Source: Thalassococcus sp. S3 (GTDB lineage: Bacteria; Pseudomonadota; Alphaproteobacteria; Rhodobacterales; Rhodobacteraceae). From it: a stretch of DNA of 64,000 nucleotides. A program made the translations under genes and the position numbers. Position 1 is the stretch's first letter, and every line of letters begins with the position of its first letter. The stretch lies in the NCBI RefSeq assembly GCF_004216475.1, contig NZ_CP022303.1, positions 3,410,001 through 3,474,000 of the forward strand. The letters run 5' to 3'. Shown here piece after piece: positions 37,013 to 46,161 of the stretch. The notes below the pieces were generated by a model that worked only from the letters and a program-made list of their open reading frames with translations, ran no database searches and had not been told where the DNA came from.

Positions 37013-37774
37013 CTATCGGGCCGGCAGATTGTTCACGCGCCGCCGCAATTCCTCGATCAACGCGTCATGGGAGATGTCGCCATCGATTGACAGCCTGCGC
37101 AGCCCGAAATGGACATGGGCCACGTTCTGGTAATAGCTGGTATAGGCGTAGTTCGTGGCCGCGCCCGCCACCGCGCCCAGCACGGGCACGGCTTGTGCTG
37201 CGAGTTTCTGTCCCAGAACGCCGGCCAGTCGTGGGGCGACGGTGGCGATGACCTTCTGCATCGCGCCCCCGGTCAGGCTGAGCCGCAGGGACAAGAAACC
37301 CATGTCGGCCCCGTCGTCATGGTCCAGAGGTCCGGCAGCCGAAAACACCTGCAGGCAATCGAACTGGATGTTTTGGGCGGCAGGGTCAAATCCCCGCTCA
37401 AGCGCAGCCCCCTGGATGGCCCGCAACAGGACTGTTGTGGTGACCGGCAATTCCACCAGGGCCGTCGGCAATCCTCCGAAACCGCCCGCGGCGCCCATCG
37501 CGGTTGTCACCGCGGTGTTCAGCCAGGGCGCCTGGTCCGGCACCTGACTGCGGGACGCGCTCGCCGCCTGCAACGCGATGCGCAAGGCCCGTTCGGTCGC
37601 GTCACCAAGTCCGTCCCGTACGGGCTTTGGCAAGCGGTCGATCAAACCCTCGGCCTGCCCTCCGATCAGGTTGAGCACCTGCAGACCCGCGCCCCCCGCG
37701 GAACGATAGCGCGCTGCGAGCCGATCCAGCTCCGCCTCGACATCAACCGGATTCACAACTTCTATGTCAGGCAT
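37013..37774 (-). CDS. EcsC family protein
   Basis: 253 aa from ATG 37774, with AAAGGAG 9 nt upstream. EcsC-like: RALRIALQAASASR, GAAGGFGGLPTALVELPVTTTVLLRAIQ (quoted in part as LPTALVELPVTTTVLLRAIQ), FDCLQVFSAAGPLDHDDGAD and LAAQAVPVLGAVAGAATNYAYT. The family name comes from Bacillus ABC-secretion locus; function here is not known. It has amphipathic but no clear membrane-spanning segments except near residue 110 and 205. Confidence 0.82.
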   Translation of the reverse strand: MPDIEVVNPVDVEAELDRLAARYRSAGGAGLQVLNLIGGQAEGLIDRLPKPVRDGLGDATERALRIALQAASASRSQVPDQAPWLNTAVTTAMGAAGGFGGLPTALVELPVTTTVLLRAIQGAALERGFDPAAQNIQFDCLQVFSAAGPLDHDDGADMGFLSLRLSLTGGAMQKVIATVAPRLAGVLGQKLAAQAVPVLGAVAGAATNYAYTSYYQNVAHVHFGLRRLSIDGDISHDALIEELRRRVNNLPAR

Positions 37775-37823
37775 TTCAGGCGCTCTCCTTTGCGCTTTGA
37801 CATTGGGATGCGGATCGCCGGTT

Positions 37824-38309
37824 TCAATCCCAGCGGCGCACCTCACCGAACAGGCCGTCCCATGCTCCGGCGGACAATGCCAAACCAAGCACCCGATCGG
37901 GATTGGTTGGCGGCGGCATGATCACGCCCTCAAGCCTCGCAAATCCAAAACGAGCGTAATAAGGCGCATCGCCGACCAGCATCACACGGTCCCACCCCGC
38001 AGCCTTGCCCCGTTCGAGCGCCTCGCGGATCAGAAGGCCCCCCAACCCTTCGCCCTGCCGCGTCGGATGAACCGCAACAGGCCCCAGCAACAATGCAGAG
38101 GCGACATCGATCCGAACAGGCCAGAACCGGATCGCGCCCCCCAGAATGCCCTGCGCATCCCGGGCGACCAGCGACAGCCCGTCCACCGGTGAAACGCCGT
38201 CGCGCAACCGATAGGACGACAGCGCCTCGCGCCCCGGCGCAAAGCAGAGGTCATAGAGGGCTTCCACCTCCCACCAATCCTCCGGCCCTTCCGGGGATAG
38301 CCCGATCAC
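37824..38309 (-). CDS. GNAT-family N-acetyltransferase
   Basis: 161 aa if it begins at the GTG at 38309 (GAGGG 7 nt upstream). GTG 38354 with AAGGGG and ATG 38393 are alternatives, the last overlapping the divergent flavin reductase start. GNAT core: LGPVAVHPTRQGEGLGGLLIREALERGKAAG (quoted in part as VHPTRQGEGLGGLLI), RVMLVGDAPYYARFGF, characteristic of the YhbS-like subgroup. Substrate unknown. Confidence 0.82.
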   Translation of the reverse strand: MIGLSPEGPEDWWEVEALYDLCFAPGREALSSYRLRDGVSPVDGLSLVARDAQGILGGAIRFWPVRIDVASALLLGPVAVHPTRQGEGLGGLLIREALERGKAAGWDRVMLVGDAPYYARFGFARLEGVIMPPPTNPDRVLGLALSAGAWDGLFGEVRRWD

Positions 38310-38391
38310 CTGCGCCCTCGTTCCGTCATTCTGCGGTGGCGCTTGGCCTAGCACGGCGCTACCCCTTGGGCAAACACGACCGGAGTAAACC

Positions 38392-39000
38392 ATGTTCTAC
38401 CGCCCCGAGGATGGCCACGGCCTGCCCCACAACCCCTTCAACGCCATCGTCACGCCACGCCCGATCGGCTGGATATCGTCGCGCGACGCCCAAGGCCGCG
38501 ACAACCTCGCCCCCTATTCGTTCTTCAACGCCGTGGCCTATGTGCCGCCCCAGGTCATGTTCGCCTCGACCGGCGCCAAGCCGGATCAGGACAACACCAA
38601 GGACAGCGTCGCCAACATCGCCGAGACGGGCGTGTTCTGCGTGAACATTGTGGAATACGCGCTGCGCGATGCCATGAACGCCAGCTCCGAAACCCTGGCC
38701 AAGGAGGTTGACGAATTCACCCATGCCGGGCTGGAGGCGGCCGAATGCGATACCATCCCCTGCGCCCGGGTCGCGGCCGCCCCTGCCGCTCTGGAATGTC
38801 GTCTCACCCGGATCGTGACCTTGCCCGGTGCTTCGAACACCGTGGTTTTCGGAGAGGTCACCGGCGTGCATATTCGCGACGATGTGCTGAACGACGGGCG
38901 GGTGGATGTTACCCGTTACGAACCGCTCAGCCGTCTGGGATATCGCGACTACACCCGGGTGCGGGAGGTCTTTGAACTGATGCGCCCGGACGATACTTGA
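38392..39000 (+). CDS. Flavin reductase-like (FMN-binding split barrel) protein
   Basis: 202 aa. Starts MFYRPEDGHGLPHNPFNAIV; TPRPIGWISSRDAQGRDNLAPYSFFNAVAYVPP is the FMN-binding block (quoted in part as TPRPIGWISSRDAQG), and NIAETGVFCVNIVEYALRDAMN and VFGEVTGVHIRDDVL complete the flavin reductase-like domain. It reduces flavin or acts as a flavoprotein oxidoreductase. CGGAG precedes the ATG. The 3' side faces the convergent sulP across a hairpin-rich spacer. Confidence 0.88.
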   Translation: MFYRPEDGHGLPHNPFNAIVTPRPIGWISSRDAQGRDNLAPYSFFNAVAYVPPQVMFASTGAKPDQDNTKDSVANIAETGVFCVNIVEYALRDAMNASSETLAKEVDEFTHAGLEAAECDTIPCARVAAAPAALECRLTRIVTLPGASNTVVFGEVTGVHIRDDVLNDGRVDVTRYEPLSRLGYRDYTRVREVFELMRPDDT

Positions 39001-39005
39001 TCCTG

Positions 39006-39218
39006 CGGGACGGCGGGCGGGGCGCCTTGCCCGCGCGCGCAGGCGCGGGGGCAACAGCGCCGTCCCGGCGGCTTGGATCCGGACCAAGATGGTTTGGCGC
39101 CACCCGGCGGACCAGCACCAAGGCTAAATCAGTGTGGCGCCGCCGGTTTGCCGGGCAAACCCGCTTTCCGCCACCCGGCGGGCACTAGGCGCGGGGAACC
39201 CGCGCCTAGTGCCCGCCG
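39006..39218. repeat. Cluster of inverted repeats between convergent genes
   Basis: Four stem-loops in ~210 bp: CGGGACGGCG (39006-39015) with CGCCGTCCCG (39058-39067); CTTGG (39072-39076) with CCAAG (39084-39088); GGTTTG (39145-39150) with CAAACC (39156-39161); and a perfect 20-bp stem 39176-39195 with 39199-39218 around a GAA loop. The last one includes the sulP stop codon. No U-tracts. CGCCACCCGGCGG also occurs twice (39099-39111 and 39169-39181). Possibly a bidirectional transcription barrier or REP-like element. Confidence 0.7.
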
Positions 39219-40849
39219 AGAATTCCCGTCCTCACGCGATAATCGACCGCGAGCGCGTAATCCGGATCGTCATCGCTATCGACCATCAGATGTCCCGCTT
39301 TTTTCAAAAGCTGGTGGCAATCCCGGCTCAGGTGACGCAATTGCAGCCTCTTGCCCGCCGCCTCGTACTTCGCCGCCACCGCCTCGATCGCCTGCAACGC
39401 CGACTGATCCACCACGCGGCTATCCGCGAAATCCACGATCACCTCCGCCGGGTCTTTTGTGACGTTGAACATCTCCACAAAGCCGTCGCTGGAGCCAAAA
39501 AAGAGCGGTCCCTGCACCTGGTAGACCCTCGCCCCTTCCGGCGTCTCGTAGGTCTTGGCGTAGATGCGCTTGGCATTGTTCCACGCATAAGCCAGCGCCG
39601 ACACGATCACCCCCACGACCACCGCGACCGCAAGGTCCTCCATGACCGTCACGACCGTCACCAGCACGATCACAAATGCATCCGTCAGCGGCACTTTTCT
39701 AAGGATCTTCAGTGAATTCCACGCAAACGTGCCGATCACCACCATGAACATCACGCCGACCAAGGCCGCCAGCGGGATCAGCTCGATCACCGGCGAAGCG
39801 ACCAGGATGAACGCCAGCAGGAACAAAGCTGCAGCCACCCCGGCCACCCGCGTCCGTCCGCCGGATTTAACGTTGATCATCGACTGCCCGATCATGGCGC
39901 ACCCGCCCATGCCGCCGAAAAAGCCGGTGACCGTGTTGGCCACGCCCTGGGCGATGCATTCCTGGCTCGCTCCTCCGCGCTGGCCTGTCATCTCGCCCAC
40001 CAGGTTCAACGTCAGCAAGCTCTCGATCAACCCGATCGCCGCGAGGATCACCGCGTAAGGCAGGATGATCTCCAGCGTCTCCCAATTCAGCGGCACCATC
40101 GGGATATGAAATGGGGGCAACCCACCCTGAATCGAAGCCAGATCGCCCACGCGCGGCACGTCGAGGCCAAAGGCAATCACCAGTCCCGCCACCACGCCGA
40201 TCCCCGCCAGCGGGGCCGGAATCACCTTGGTGATCCGGGGCATCGCCCAGATGATCGCCATGGTCAGCGCCACGAGCCCTAGCATCATGTAAAGCGGCGT
40301 GCCGCTCAGCCACTCACCGCCCCCCATGCCATGCCCGGTGTTCTCCATCGTGCCCGGCACCTTGAACTGCGTCAGCTGCGCGAGGAAGATTACGATGGCC
40401 AGGCCGTTGACAAAGCCCAGCATCACCGGATGCGGCACAAGGCGGATGAACTTGCCCCATTGCATCACGCCCGCAAAGACCTGGAGCAGCCCCATCAGCA
40501 CCACCGTGGCAAAGAGGTATTCGACCCCGTGCTGCGCCACGAGCGCCACCATCACCACCGCCAGCGCGCCCGTCGCACCCGAAATCATGCCCGGACGCCC
40601 GCCGATCAGCGCCGTGATCAGCCCGACCAAAAATGCAGCATAAAGACCCACCAGCGGATGCACCCCCGCGACAAAGGCGAAGGCCACCGCTTCCGGCACC
40701 AGCGCCAGCGCAACCGTCAGGCCCGACAGCAGCTCCGTCCGGATCTGGCCCGGCGTCAGCCGCACCTCACCCGGTGCCACGCGAAAATCGCCAAAACGGC
40801 GCGCGCGCTCGCCCGTGGGCGCTTCAAAGAAAGCCATACTCTGTCCCAT
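39206..40849 (-). CDS. SulP-family inorganic anion transporter
   Basis: 547 aa. Eleven or so transmembrane segments; SulP marks are VALALVPEAVAFAFVAGVHPLVGLYAAF (quoted in part as VALALVPEAVAFAFVAGV), and FGGMGGCAMIGQSMINVKSGGRTR. A cytoplasmic STAS domain at about residues 440-530 (VDFADSRVVDQSALQAIEAV). It transports sulfate, bicarbonate or similar anions. An ATG at 40837 has a comparable ribosome site. The stop codon lies in the 20-bp hairpin described separately. Confidence 0.9.
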   Translation of the reverse strand: MGQSMAFFEAPTGERARRFGDFRVAPGEVRLTPGQIRTELLSGLTVALALVPEAVAFAFVAGVHPLVGLYAAFLVGLITALIGGRPGMISGATGALAVVMVALVAQHGVEYLFATVVLMGLLQVFAGVMQWGKFIRLVPHPVMLGFVNGLAIVIFLAQLTQFKVPGTMENTGHGMGGGEWLSGTPLYMMLGLVALTMAIIWAMPRITKVIPAPLAGIGVVAGLVIAFGLDVPRVGDLASIQGGLPPFHIPMVPLNWETLEIILPYAVILAAIGLIESLLTLNLVGEMTGQRGGASQECIAQGVANTVTGFFGGMGGCAMIGQSMINVKSGGRTRVAGVAAALFLLAFILVASPVIELIPLAALVGVMFMVVIGTFAWNSLKILRKVPLTDAFVIVLVTVVTVMEDLAVAVVVGVIVSALAYAWNNAKRIYAKTYETPEGARVYQVQGPLFFGSSDGFVEMFNVTKDPAEVIVDFADSRVVDQSALQAIEAVAAKYEAAGKRLQLRHLSRDCHQLLKKAGHLMVDSDDDPDYALAVDYRVRTGILGGH

Positions 40850-41053
40850 CTGTTCGCTGCATCGCAGCGATTTATCTAAGTTGGCCGCTCCACGCTACCG
40901 GGGGCAGCGGGATGCAGCTATGCGATGGGCACATATCAGGCACAGCGCGGAATGCACGGTATTCTTGGGCATACGAGGCCGATTGTCCCCTTGCGCCGCA
41001 GCGTCATTGGCCCAAAAGTAGCCGGGACGCGCGCGCAGTTATGAGGCAGGCAC

Positions 41054-41935
41054 ATGGCGGACACAAAGATCGGCGTGATCGGCGGATCGGGCATTTACGA
41101 GATCGACGGGCTTACAGATGCGGAATGGACACAAGTTGACAGCCCCTGGGGCCCACCGTCCGATGCGATCCTGACCGGCACGCTCGACGGTGTGCCCATG
41201 GCCTTCCTGCCCCGCCACGGGCGGGGCCATGTCCATTCGCCCACCACCGTGCCCTACCGCGCCAATATCGACGCGCTCAAACGGCTGGGCGTCACCGATG
41301 TCATCTCCGTCTCCGCCTGCGGCTCTTTCCGGGAAGAGATGGCGCCCGGCGATTTCGTCATCGTCGATCAGTTCATCGACCGCACCTTCGCGCGGGAGAA
41401 GTCCTTCTTCGGCACCGGCTGCGTCGCCCATGTCTCCGTCGCCCACCCGACCTGCCCGCGCCTCTCCGACGCGTGTGAGACCGCGGCGCGGGAGGCTGAG
41501 ATCACCGTACGTCGCGGTGGCACCTACCTGGCGATGGAAGGCCCTCAATTCTCGTCACTGGCCGAATCGAAAATGTATCGCGATGTCTGGGGCTGCGACG
41601 TGATCGGCATGACCAACATGCCCGAAGCCAAACTCGCCCGCGAGGCGGAGCTTTGCTATGCCTCCGTCGCCATGATCACCGATTACGACAGCTGGCACCC
41701 CGATCACGGTGCGGTAGAGATCACCGATATCATCCGCACCCTTCAGGGCAATGCCGACAAGGCCCGCACCCTCGTCAGCCGCCTGCCCTTCCTGCTGGGC
41801 CCCGAGCGTCTCCCCTGCCCGCATAGTTGCGACCGCGCGCTTGAACACGCCATCATGACCGCGCCTGAAAAACGCGATCCCGCCTTGCTGGCCAAGCTGG
41901 ACGCCGTGGCGGGGCGTGTGCTGCAGCCGTCATGA
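41054..41935 (+). CDS. mtnP: S-methyl-5'-thioadenosine phosphorylase
   Basis: 293 aa. It cleaves methylthioadenosine with phosphate to adenine and methylthioribose-1-phosphate. Conserved: [36 protein letters not shown] (quoted in part as [18 protein letters not shown]), [15 protein letters not shown] and [18 protein letters not shown]. apt, which salvages the adenine product to AMP, lies 0.8 kb downstream on the same strand with a LysE exporter between. Confidence 0.94.
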   Translation: MADTKIGVIGGSGIYEIDGLTDAEWTQVDSPWGPPSDAILTGTLDGVPMAFLPRHGRGHVHSPTTVPYRANIDALKRLGVTDVISVSACGSFREEMAPGDFVIVDQFIDRTFAREKSFFGTGCVAHVSVAHPTCPRLSDACETAAREAEITVRRGGTYLAMEGPQFSSLAESKMYRDVWGCDVIGMTNMPEAKLAREAELCYASVAMITDYDSWHPDHGAVEITDIIRTLQGNADKARTLVSRLPFLLGPERLPCPHSCDRALEHAIMTAPEKRDPALLAKLDAVAGRVLQPS

Positions 41936-42051
41936 TCTTGGATCGTCTCCTTGTTCGTCACAGGTGACATCCCGTCTCTCGATCTGGCGCAGGATGACAC
42001 GCCACCGGAATTTCCAGCGCTTCGGCCCCTCCGCTTCAAAAGGAAACCAGA

Positions 42052-42684
42052 ATGCCTTTCGACCTCTGGCTCGCTTTCGTAGCCGCTTCGACCGCCCTCC
42101 TGCTGATCCCCGGCCCTACCGTTCTGCTGGTGCTGAGCTATGCACTTTCCAAGGGCCGGAGTGTCGCCGTGGCTTCCGCCGCTGGTGTCGCGCTGGGAGA
42201 CCTTGTGGCCATGACCGCCGCCCTCATGGGGCTGGGGGCCCTCGTTCTGGCGTCTGCGACGCTCTTCACATTGCTCAAATGGGCCGGGGCGATTTACCTG
42301 GTCTTTCTCGGCATCAAGCTTTTGCGCTCCGCGCCCTCCTCCGGCCTCGATGCAGTGCGCACCAGCAGGGAGGTTACCGCGCGCTCTGTCTTCGGCCATG
42401 CCGCCGCCGTCACCGCGCTCAACCCCAAATCCATCGCGTTCTTCATCGCCTTCGTTCCGCAATTCATCCGGCCCGACGCAGCGCTCTTGCCCCAATTCGC
42501 GATCCTGATCGCAACCTTCGTGGGCCTTGCCACGCTCAATGCGCTCGCCTATGCGCTGCTGGCCGACCGGCTTCGTGCCACCATCGGGCGCCCCTCCGTC
42601 ATCACATGGCTCACCCGTGCAGGCGGTGCCACGCTGATCGGCATGGGCGTCCTCACAGCAACCCTTCGCCGCGCAACACCCTGA
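42052..42684 (+). CDS. LysE-family translocator
   Basis: 210 aa, about six transmembrane helices. LysE/RhtB family motifs: [53 protein letters not shown], and [23 protein letters not shown]. It exports amino acids or similar metabolites; substrate unknown. AAAAGG is the ribosome site. It is separated from apt by 8 nt, indicating one transcript. Confidence 0.9.
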   Translation: MPFDLWLAFVAASTALLLIPGPTVLLVLSYALSKGRSVAVASAAGVALGDLVAMTAALMGLGALVLASATLFTLLKWAGAIYLVFLGIKLLRSAPSSGLDAVRTSREVTARSVFGHAAAVTALNPKSIAFFIAFVPQFIRPDAALLPQFAILIATFVGLATLNALAYALLADRLRATIGRPSVITWLTRAGGATLIGMGVLTATLRRATP

Positions 42685-42692
42685 GATCACAT

Positions 42693-43223
42693 ATGAAAAC
42701 CGTCCAAGACTATATCCGCACCATCGTCGACTTCCCGCATGAAGGGATCATGTTCCGTGATGTCACGACGCTTTTTGCAGACCCACGTGGATTTCGCATG
42801 GCCATCGACCAGTTGCTGCATCCCTATGCAGGTCAGCAGATCGACAAGGTCGTGGGGCTTGAGGCGCGGGGCTTCATCCTTGGCGGCGCGGTCGCGCACC
42901 AACTCACGGTTGGCTTTGTTCCGATCCGCAAAAAGGGCAAGCTGCCCGGCACCACGATCAGCCAGGACTACAAGCTCGAATACGGTGAGGCGATCGTCGA
43001 GGTTCACGATGACGCCATCCAACCCGGAGAGAAAGTGCTTGTCGTCGATGATCTGCTGGCCACCGGCGGCACGGCGGCCGCTGGCATTTCACTGATTGAA
43101 CGCCTGGGCGGAGAGATCGTCAGCTGTGCTTTCGTCATCGACCTTCCAGATCTCGGCGGGCGCGCGGTTCTGGAGAAAATGGGCATGGATGTGCACGCGC
43201 TCTGCTCTTTCGAGGGCGCGTAA
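42693..43223 (+). CDS. apt: Adenine phosphoribosyltransferase
   Basis: 176 aa. Starts [24 protein letters not shown]-binding [19 protein letters not shown] and the Apt-specific [17 protein letters not shown] and [10 protein letters not shown] are intact. It makes AMP from adenine and PRPP, completing the salvage path begun by MTA phosphorylase upstream. No stronger start lies upstream; the Shine-Dalgarno is weak, consistent with coupling to the upstream lysE-type gene. Followed by a long stem-loop. Confidence 0.95.
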   Translation: MKTVQDYIRTIVDFPHEGIMFRDVTTLFADPRGFRMAIDQLLHPYAGQQIDKVVGLEARGFILGGAVAHQLTVGFVPIRKKGKLPGTTISQDYKLEYGEAIVEVHDDAIQPGEKVLVVDDLLATGGTAAAGISLIERLGGEIVSCAFVIDLPDLGGRAVLEKMGMDVHALCSFEGA

Positions 43224-43290
43224 CGTCGTCCCGAAGGATGGCCCGGACCGCCTCGACATCATTCGGTCATAAATATCTGCTTTTATCCGG

Positions 43291-43328
43291 GCCCTCGCAA
43301 ATGCCCTCCGCAGCAGCGCCGCGAGGGC
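43291..43328. terminator. Stem-loop between convergent apt and FAD-oxidase genes
   Basis: GCCCTCGC (43291-43298) pairs with GCGAGGGC (43321-43328) around a 22-nt loop; positioned between two convergent genes. No long U-run on either side. Confidence 0.5.
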
Positions 43329-43371
43329 TTGATGCTCACACATCACCTCGCCGCGGCATCACGGGAATCTA

Positions 43372-44784
43372 TCAGGCCCTGAGTACCGCACCCGGATTCA
43401 TGATGCCCTTTGGATCAAGCGCTGCCTTGATCGCGCGCATCGCCGCCAGTTTGGCCGGATCGCCATAGCGCTCCAGATCGCCCACTTTCAGGCGGCCCAC
43501 GCCGTGCTCTGCACTGACCGACCCTTCAAGGCGGTGGACCAGATCATGCACCGCCCGCTTGATCTTGTCCCGCTCCTCCATGTGATCCGCGCGGGTTTTC
43601 CCGGGCATTGGAAACACGTTGTAATGCAGGTTTCCATCGCCCACATGGCCGAAACAATTGATGCGAAACGGTCCCAAGGCCGCGATGACCTGTTCGCCTT
43701 GTGCAATGAAGTCCGGGATCGCTCCAATCGGGACAGAGATATCGTGGCTCGACACCGACCCGATGCGGCGGTTAGCCTCCGGCATCTGCTCCCGCACCGC
43801 CCAGAACTGATCGCGCTGCGCTTGCGATTGCGCGATCACTGCATCCGACGTGATGCCCTCGCCATGCCCGTGCTCAAAAAGCTCCGCCAGCGCCGCTTCC
43901 GCGTTCAGCCCGCGCGCCAGGCCCAACTCGATCAGCACACACCAGTCCGGCGATGTGTCAAAGGGCCGCCTGACATCCGGCAGCACCTCCGCCAGGAAAT
44001 CAAACCCCTGGCGATGCATCAACTCAAAGGCACTGATCCCCTCACCCATCTGCGCGCGTGCCAACGTAAGCAATCTCAGGGCCGCCTCCGGTGTCGGCAC
44101 CACGAACATCGCGGTCCCCTTCACCGCCGGCACCGGCGCCAGTTTAAGCGAGGCCGCCGTGATGACGCCCAACGTGCCTTCCGATCCGATCAACAGATTG
44201 CGCAGATCATAACCTGCATTGTCCTTGCGCAGCCGGCTGAGCCCGTGCCAGATCTGCCCGTCCGGCAACACCGCCTCGAGCCCCAGACAAAGATCCCGCG
44301 CATTGCCGTAGCGCAGGACATTAACCCCACCTGCATTTGTCGCCAGATTACCCCCGATCCGCGCCGAGCCCTCCGCGGCAAGACTGAGCGGAAACAGCCG
44401 ATCGACCTCCGCCGCAGCCGCCTGCACGTCCGCCAGGATCACGCCCGCCTCGGCCACCAGCACGTTCTCCTCCGGATGAACCTCCCGGATCCGCGTCATC
44501 CGCTCCAGCGAGAGGATCACCGGGGCCATCTCGCCCTCGGCCACCTGCCCCCCGACCAGCCCCGTTCCGCCACCATAGGGGATCACCGGCACGTCTTCGG
44601 CAGCACATGCACGGATGATCTCGGCAACCTGCTCTGTCTGCGTGGGCGCCAAGACCAACCCTGCTTGTCCTGCCCAACGACCGCGCGGCTCTTCCAGATA
44701 ACGCGCATCGGCGTGCCGGATCACATCCTCCGGGATCACCTGCCGAAGCCGTGCTTCGAAATTCTCATCCACGCGTGTCAGCAT
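43372..44784 (-). CDS. FAD-linked oxidase (GlcD / D-2-hydroxyacid dehydrogenase type)
   Basis: 470 aa from ATG 44784 (AGAGGCGGG upstream). PCMH-type FAD-binding domain with VPVIPYGGGTGLVGGQVAEG and GGNLATNAGGVNVLRYGNARDLCLGLEAVLPDG (quoted in part as GNLATNAGGVNVLRYG), then FAD-oxidase C domain with HVGDGNLHYNVFPMPG and SAEHGVGRLK. Reaction: oxidation of a D-2-hydroxyacid such as D-lactate, glycolate or 2-hydroxyglutarate; the exact substrate cannot be read. It follows the MBL gene by 11 bp. Confidence 0.88.
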   Translation of the reverse strand: MLTRVDENFEARLRQVIPEDVIRHADARYLEEPRGRWAGQAGLVLAPTQTEQVAEIIRACAAEDVPVIPYGGGTGLVGGQVAEGEMAPVILSLERMTRIREVHPEENVLVAEAGVILADVQAAAAEVDRLFPLSLAAEGSARIGGNLATNAGGVNVLRYGNARDLCLGLEAVLPDGQIWHGLSRLRKDNAGYDLRNLLIGSEGTLGVITAASLKLAPVPAVKGTAMFVVPTPEAALRLLTLARAQMGEGISAFELMHRQGFDFLAEVLPDVRRPFDTSPDWCVLIELGLARGLNAEAALAELFEHGHGEGITSDAVIAQSQAQRDQFWAVREQMPEANRRIGSVSSHDISVPIGAIPDFIAQGEQVIAALGPFRINCFGHVGDGNLHYNVFPMPGKTRADHMEERDKIKRAVHDLVHRLEGSVSAEHGVGRLKVGDLERYGDPAKLAAMRAIKAALDPKGIMNPGAVLRA

Positions 44785-44795
44785 TGCCCGCCTCT

Positions 44796-45623
44796 CTATT
44801 CGGTCGCATCGCGCAACCATTCCGGTTGCAACAGCACGATGGTCGGCCGGTCCGGCAAGGTTCTCAAAGACACCTCCAGGCTCGGCCCTTCCCTGCGGTC
44901 GATGGCAAACGCGTCCGACATGTCCGTCAGAAACTCTTCCAGCGAGAAGGTGCTGAACCAGTGCATCGGGATCACCACGCTGGACCTCAGACGCCGCAGC
45001 ACCTGCATCATTTCCGGCAGAGACATCGTGTACCCTCCGTCGACCGGCGCCATCACCACATCAAGCCGCCCAAGGGCCGCGAATTGCTCGTCGTTGGGCA
45101 CGTGATGCAGATGCCCCAGATGCCCGATGCAAAGGCCCCCGACCTCGAACACGAAAATCGAATTGCCGTTTTCCTCTACCCCCGCAAAAGCCGAGCGGAT
45201 ATCGGTCGATACATTGCGCACTAGCATCTCGCCCAGGTCCAGATGATGGTCGATCCCCTCCCCGAACGGTCCCCATCCGCGCAGAACATGCGGGATCGCG
45301 GGGTCCGGGTTGGGCGTCCAATGCGTCTCATGCGCGTGGTTCATGGTGACTACATCCGGGATCAGATCAGCAGAGCCAATGAAACCCGTGAAATCGGTGA
45401 CCGCGGTGAGCCCGCCCGGCGTTTGCAACAAAAAGCTGGCGTGAGAGATGTAATGCAGCCGCACGCTGAATTCTTCGACCGGCTCCGTCCAGCTTGCCTT
45501 CTGGACATAGGCCATCCCCGGCGCGGCATCGGCGATGGCGATGCAATGGCTGGGTCTTCGCTCCTGTGCCGAAGCGAGTGCCGCGCTCATGAGAAAGGCC
45601 AGACAGATCAAAAGACTGCGCAT
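44796..45623 (-). CDS. Secreted MBL-fold hydrolase
   Basis: 275 aa with a signal peptide (MRSLLICLAFLMSAALASA). MBL-like: LHYISHASFLLQTPGGLTAVTD (quoted in parts), VTMNHAHETHWTPNPDP (modified HxH), GLCIGHLGHLHHVP, VMAPVDGGYTM and VVIPMHWFSTFSLEEF. It belongs to the Lactamase_B_3 type; substrate unknown. AGGAGG lies 9 nt before the ATG. The FAD oxidase gene follows 11 bp after its stop, and a ~540-bp gene-free stretch precedes it. Confidence 0.82.
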   Translation of the reverse strand: MRSLLICLAFLMSAALASAQERRPSHCIAIADAAPGMAYVQKASWTEPVEEFSVRLHYISHASFLLQTPGGLTAVTDFTGFIGSADLIPDVVTMNHAHETHWTPNPDPAIPHVLRGWGPFGEGIDHHLDLGEMLVRNVSTDIRSAFAGVEENGNSIFVFEVGGLCIGHLGHLHHVPNDEQFAALGRLDVVMAPVDGGYTMSLPEMMQVLRRLRSSVVIPMHWFSTFSLEEFLTDMSDAFAIDRREGPSLEVSLRTLPDRPTIVLLQPEWLRDATE

Positions 45624-46161
45624 TGCATCATCCTCCTATGCTCAGAGCTAGAACCGCAGGCCGATCCTTCCACCGCCCGCGGTCAAAACCTACAGCCACG
45701 ATGCGCCGGATTATGCGATCACTCTATCAGGATGGCATCGCAATGCCAGAACCCCGCGCGATGGGCTTGGGACAACGGTACTCCCCGTCTCAGGTATGTC
45801 GAGGCAACCCTAAGAGAGCGGAGCTGAGATCTGCATCTTCAAAGGGCTGACCAAGACCCCTCCCCGCAACTTGCACCGACGCCGTCGTCCGATCCTTACG
45901 TGCCGGAATTAACCCTAACGGCCATTAAGGTTAACGCATCGGACGAGGCCTCGCACGCGGTCGGCTTACGCGTGACCAGTCCCCACATGGCCGATGCCTG
46001 TTCTGACTGATGGCCCAAAGCCAAATCACACGATGCTTTTAACCCTAACCTGCACTAACCTTAATGCGCGTCATCTGGCCATCTGTGCGCGGTCCAGTCT
46101 TCTTCTCGATAAAAATACGGAAAATCCCGCCGTTGGATGCCTAAAGCGCAACGCCGATCTG
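45624..46161. other. 538-bp gene-poor region with repeated TTAACCCTAAC elements
   Basis: No convincing ORF. Contains two near copies of a composite element: TTAACCCTAAC at 45909-45919 followed by GGCC and ATTAAGGTTAACGC, and TTAACCCTAAC at 46039-46049 followed by CTGC and ACTAACCTTAATGCGC, 130 bp apart. The elements are AT-rich in a GC-rich context. It lies upstream of the MBL gene and downstream of the GNAT gene, both on the minus strand, so an upstream activating region or a small RNA is possible. A rightward 104-aa frame here looks non-coding. Confidence 0.5.

Noticed and set aside
43504..45105. 533-codon plus-strand frame across the FAD oxidase and MBL genes
   Set aside because: Antisense to two genes with strong motifs; runs across their boundary, no domain.
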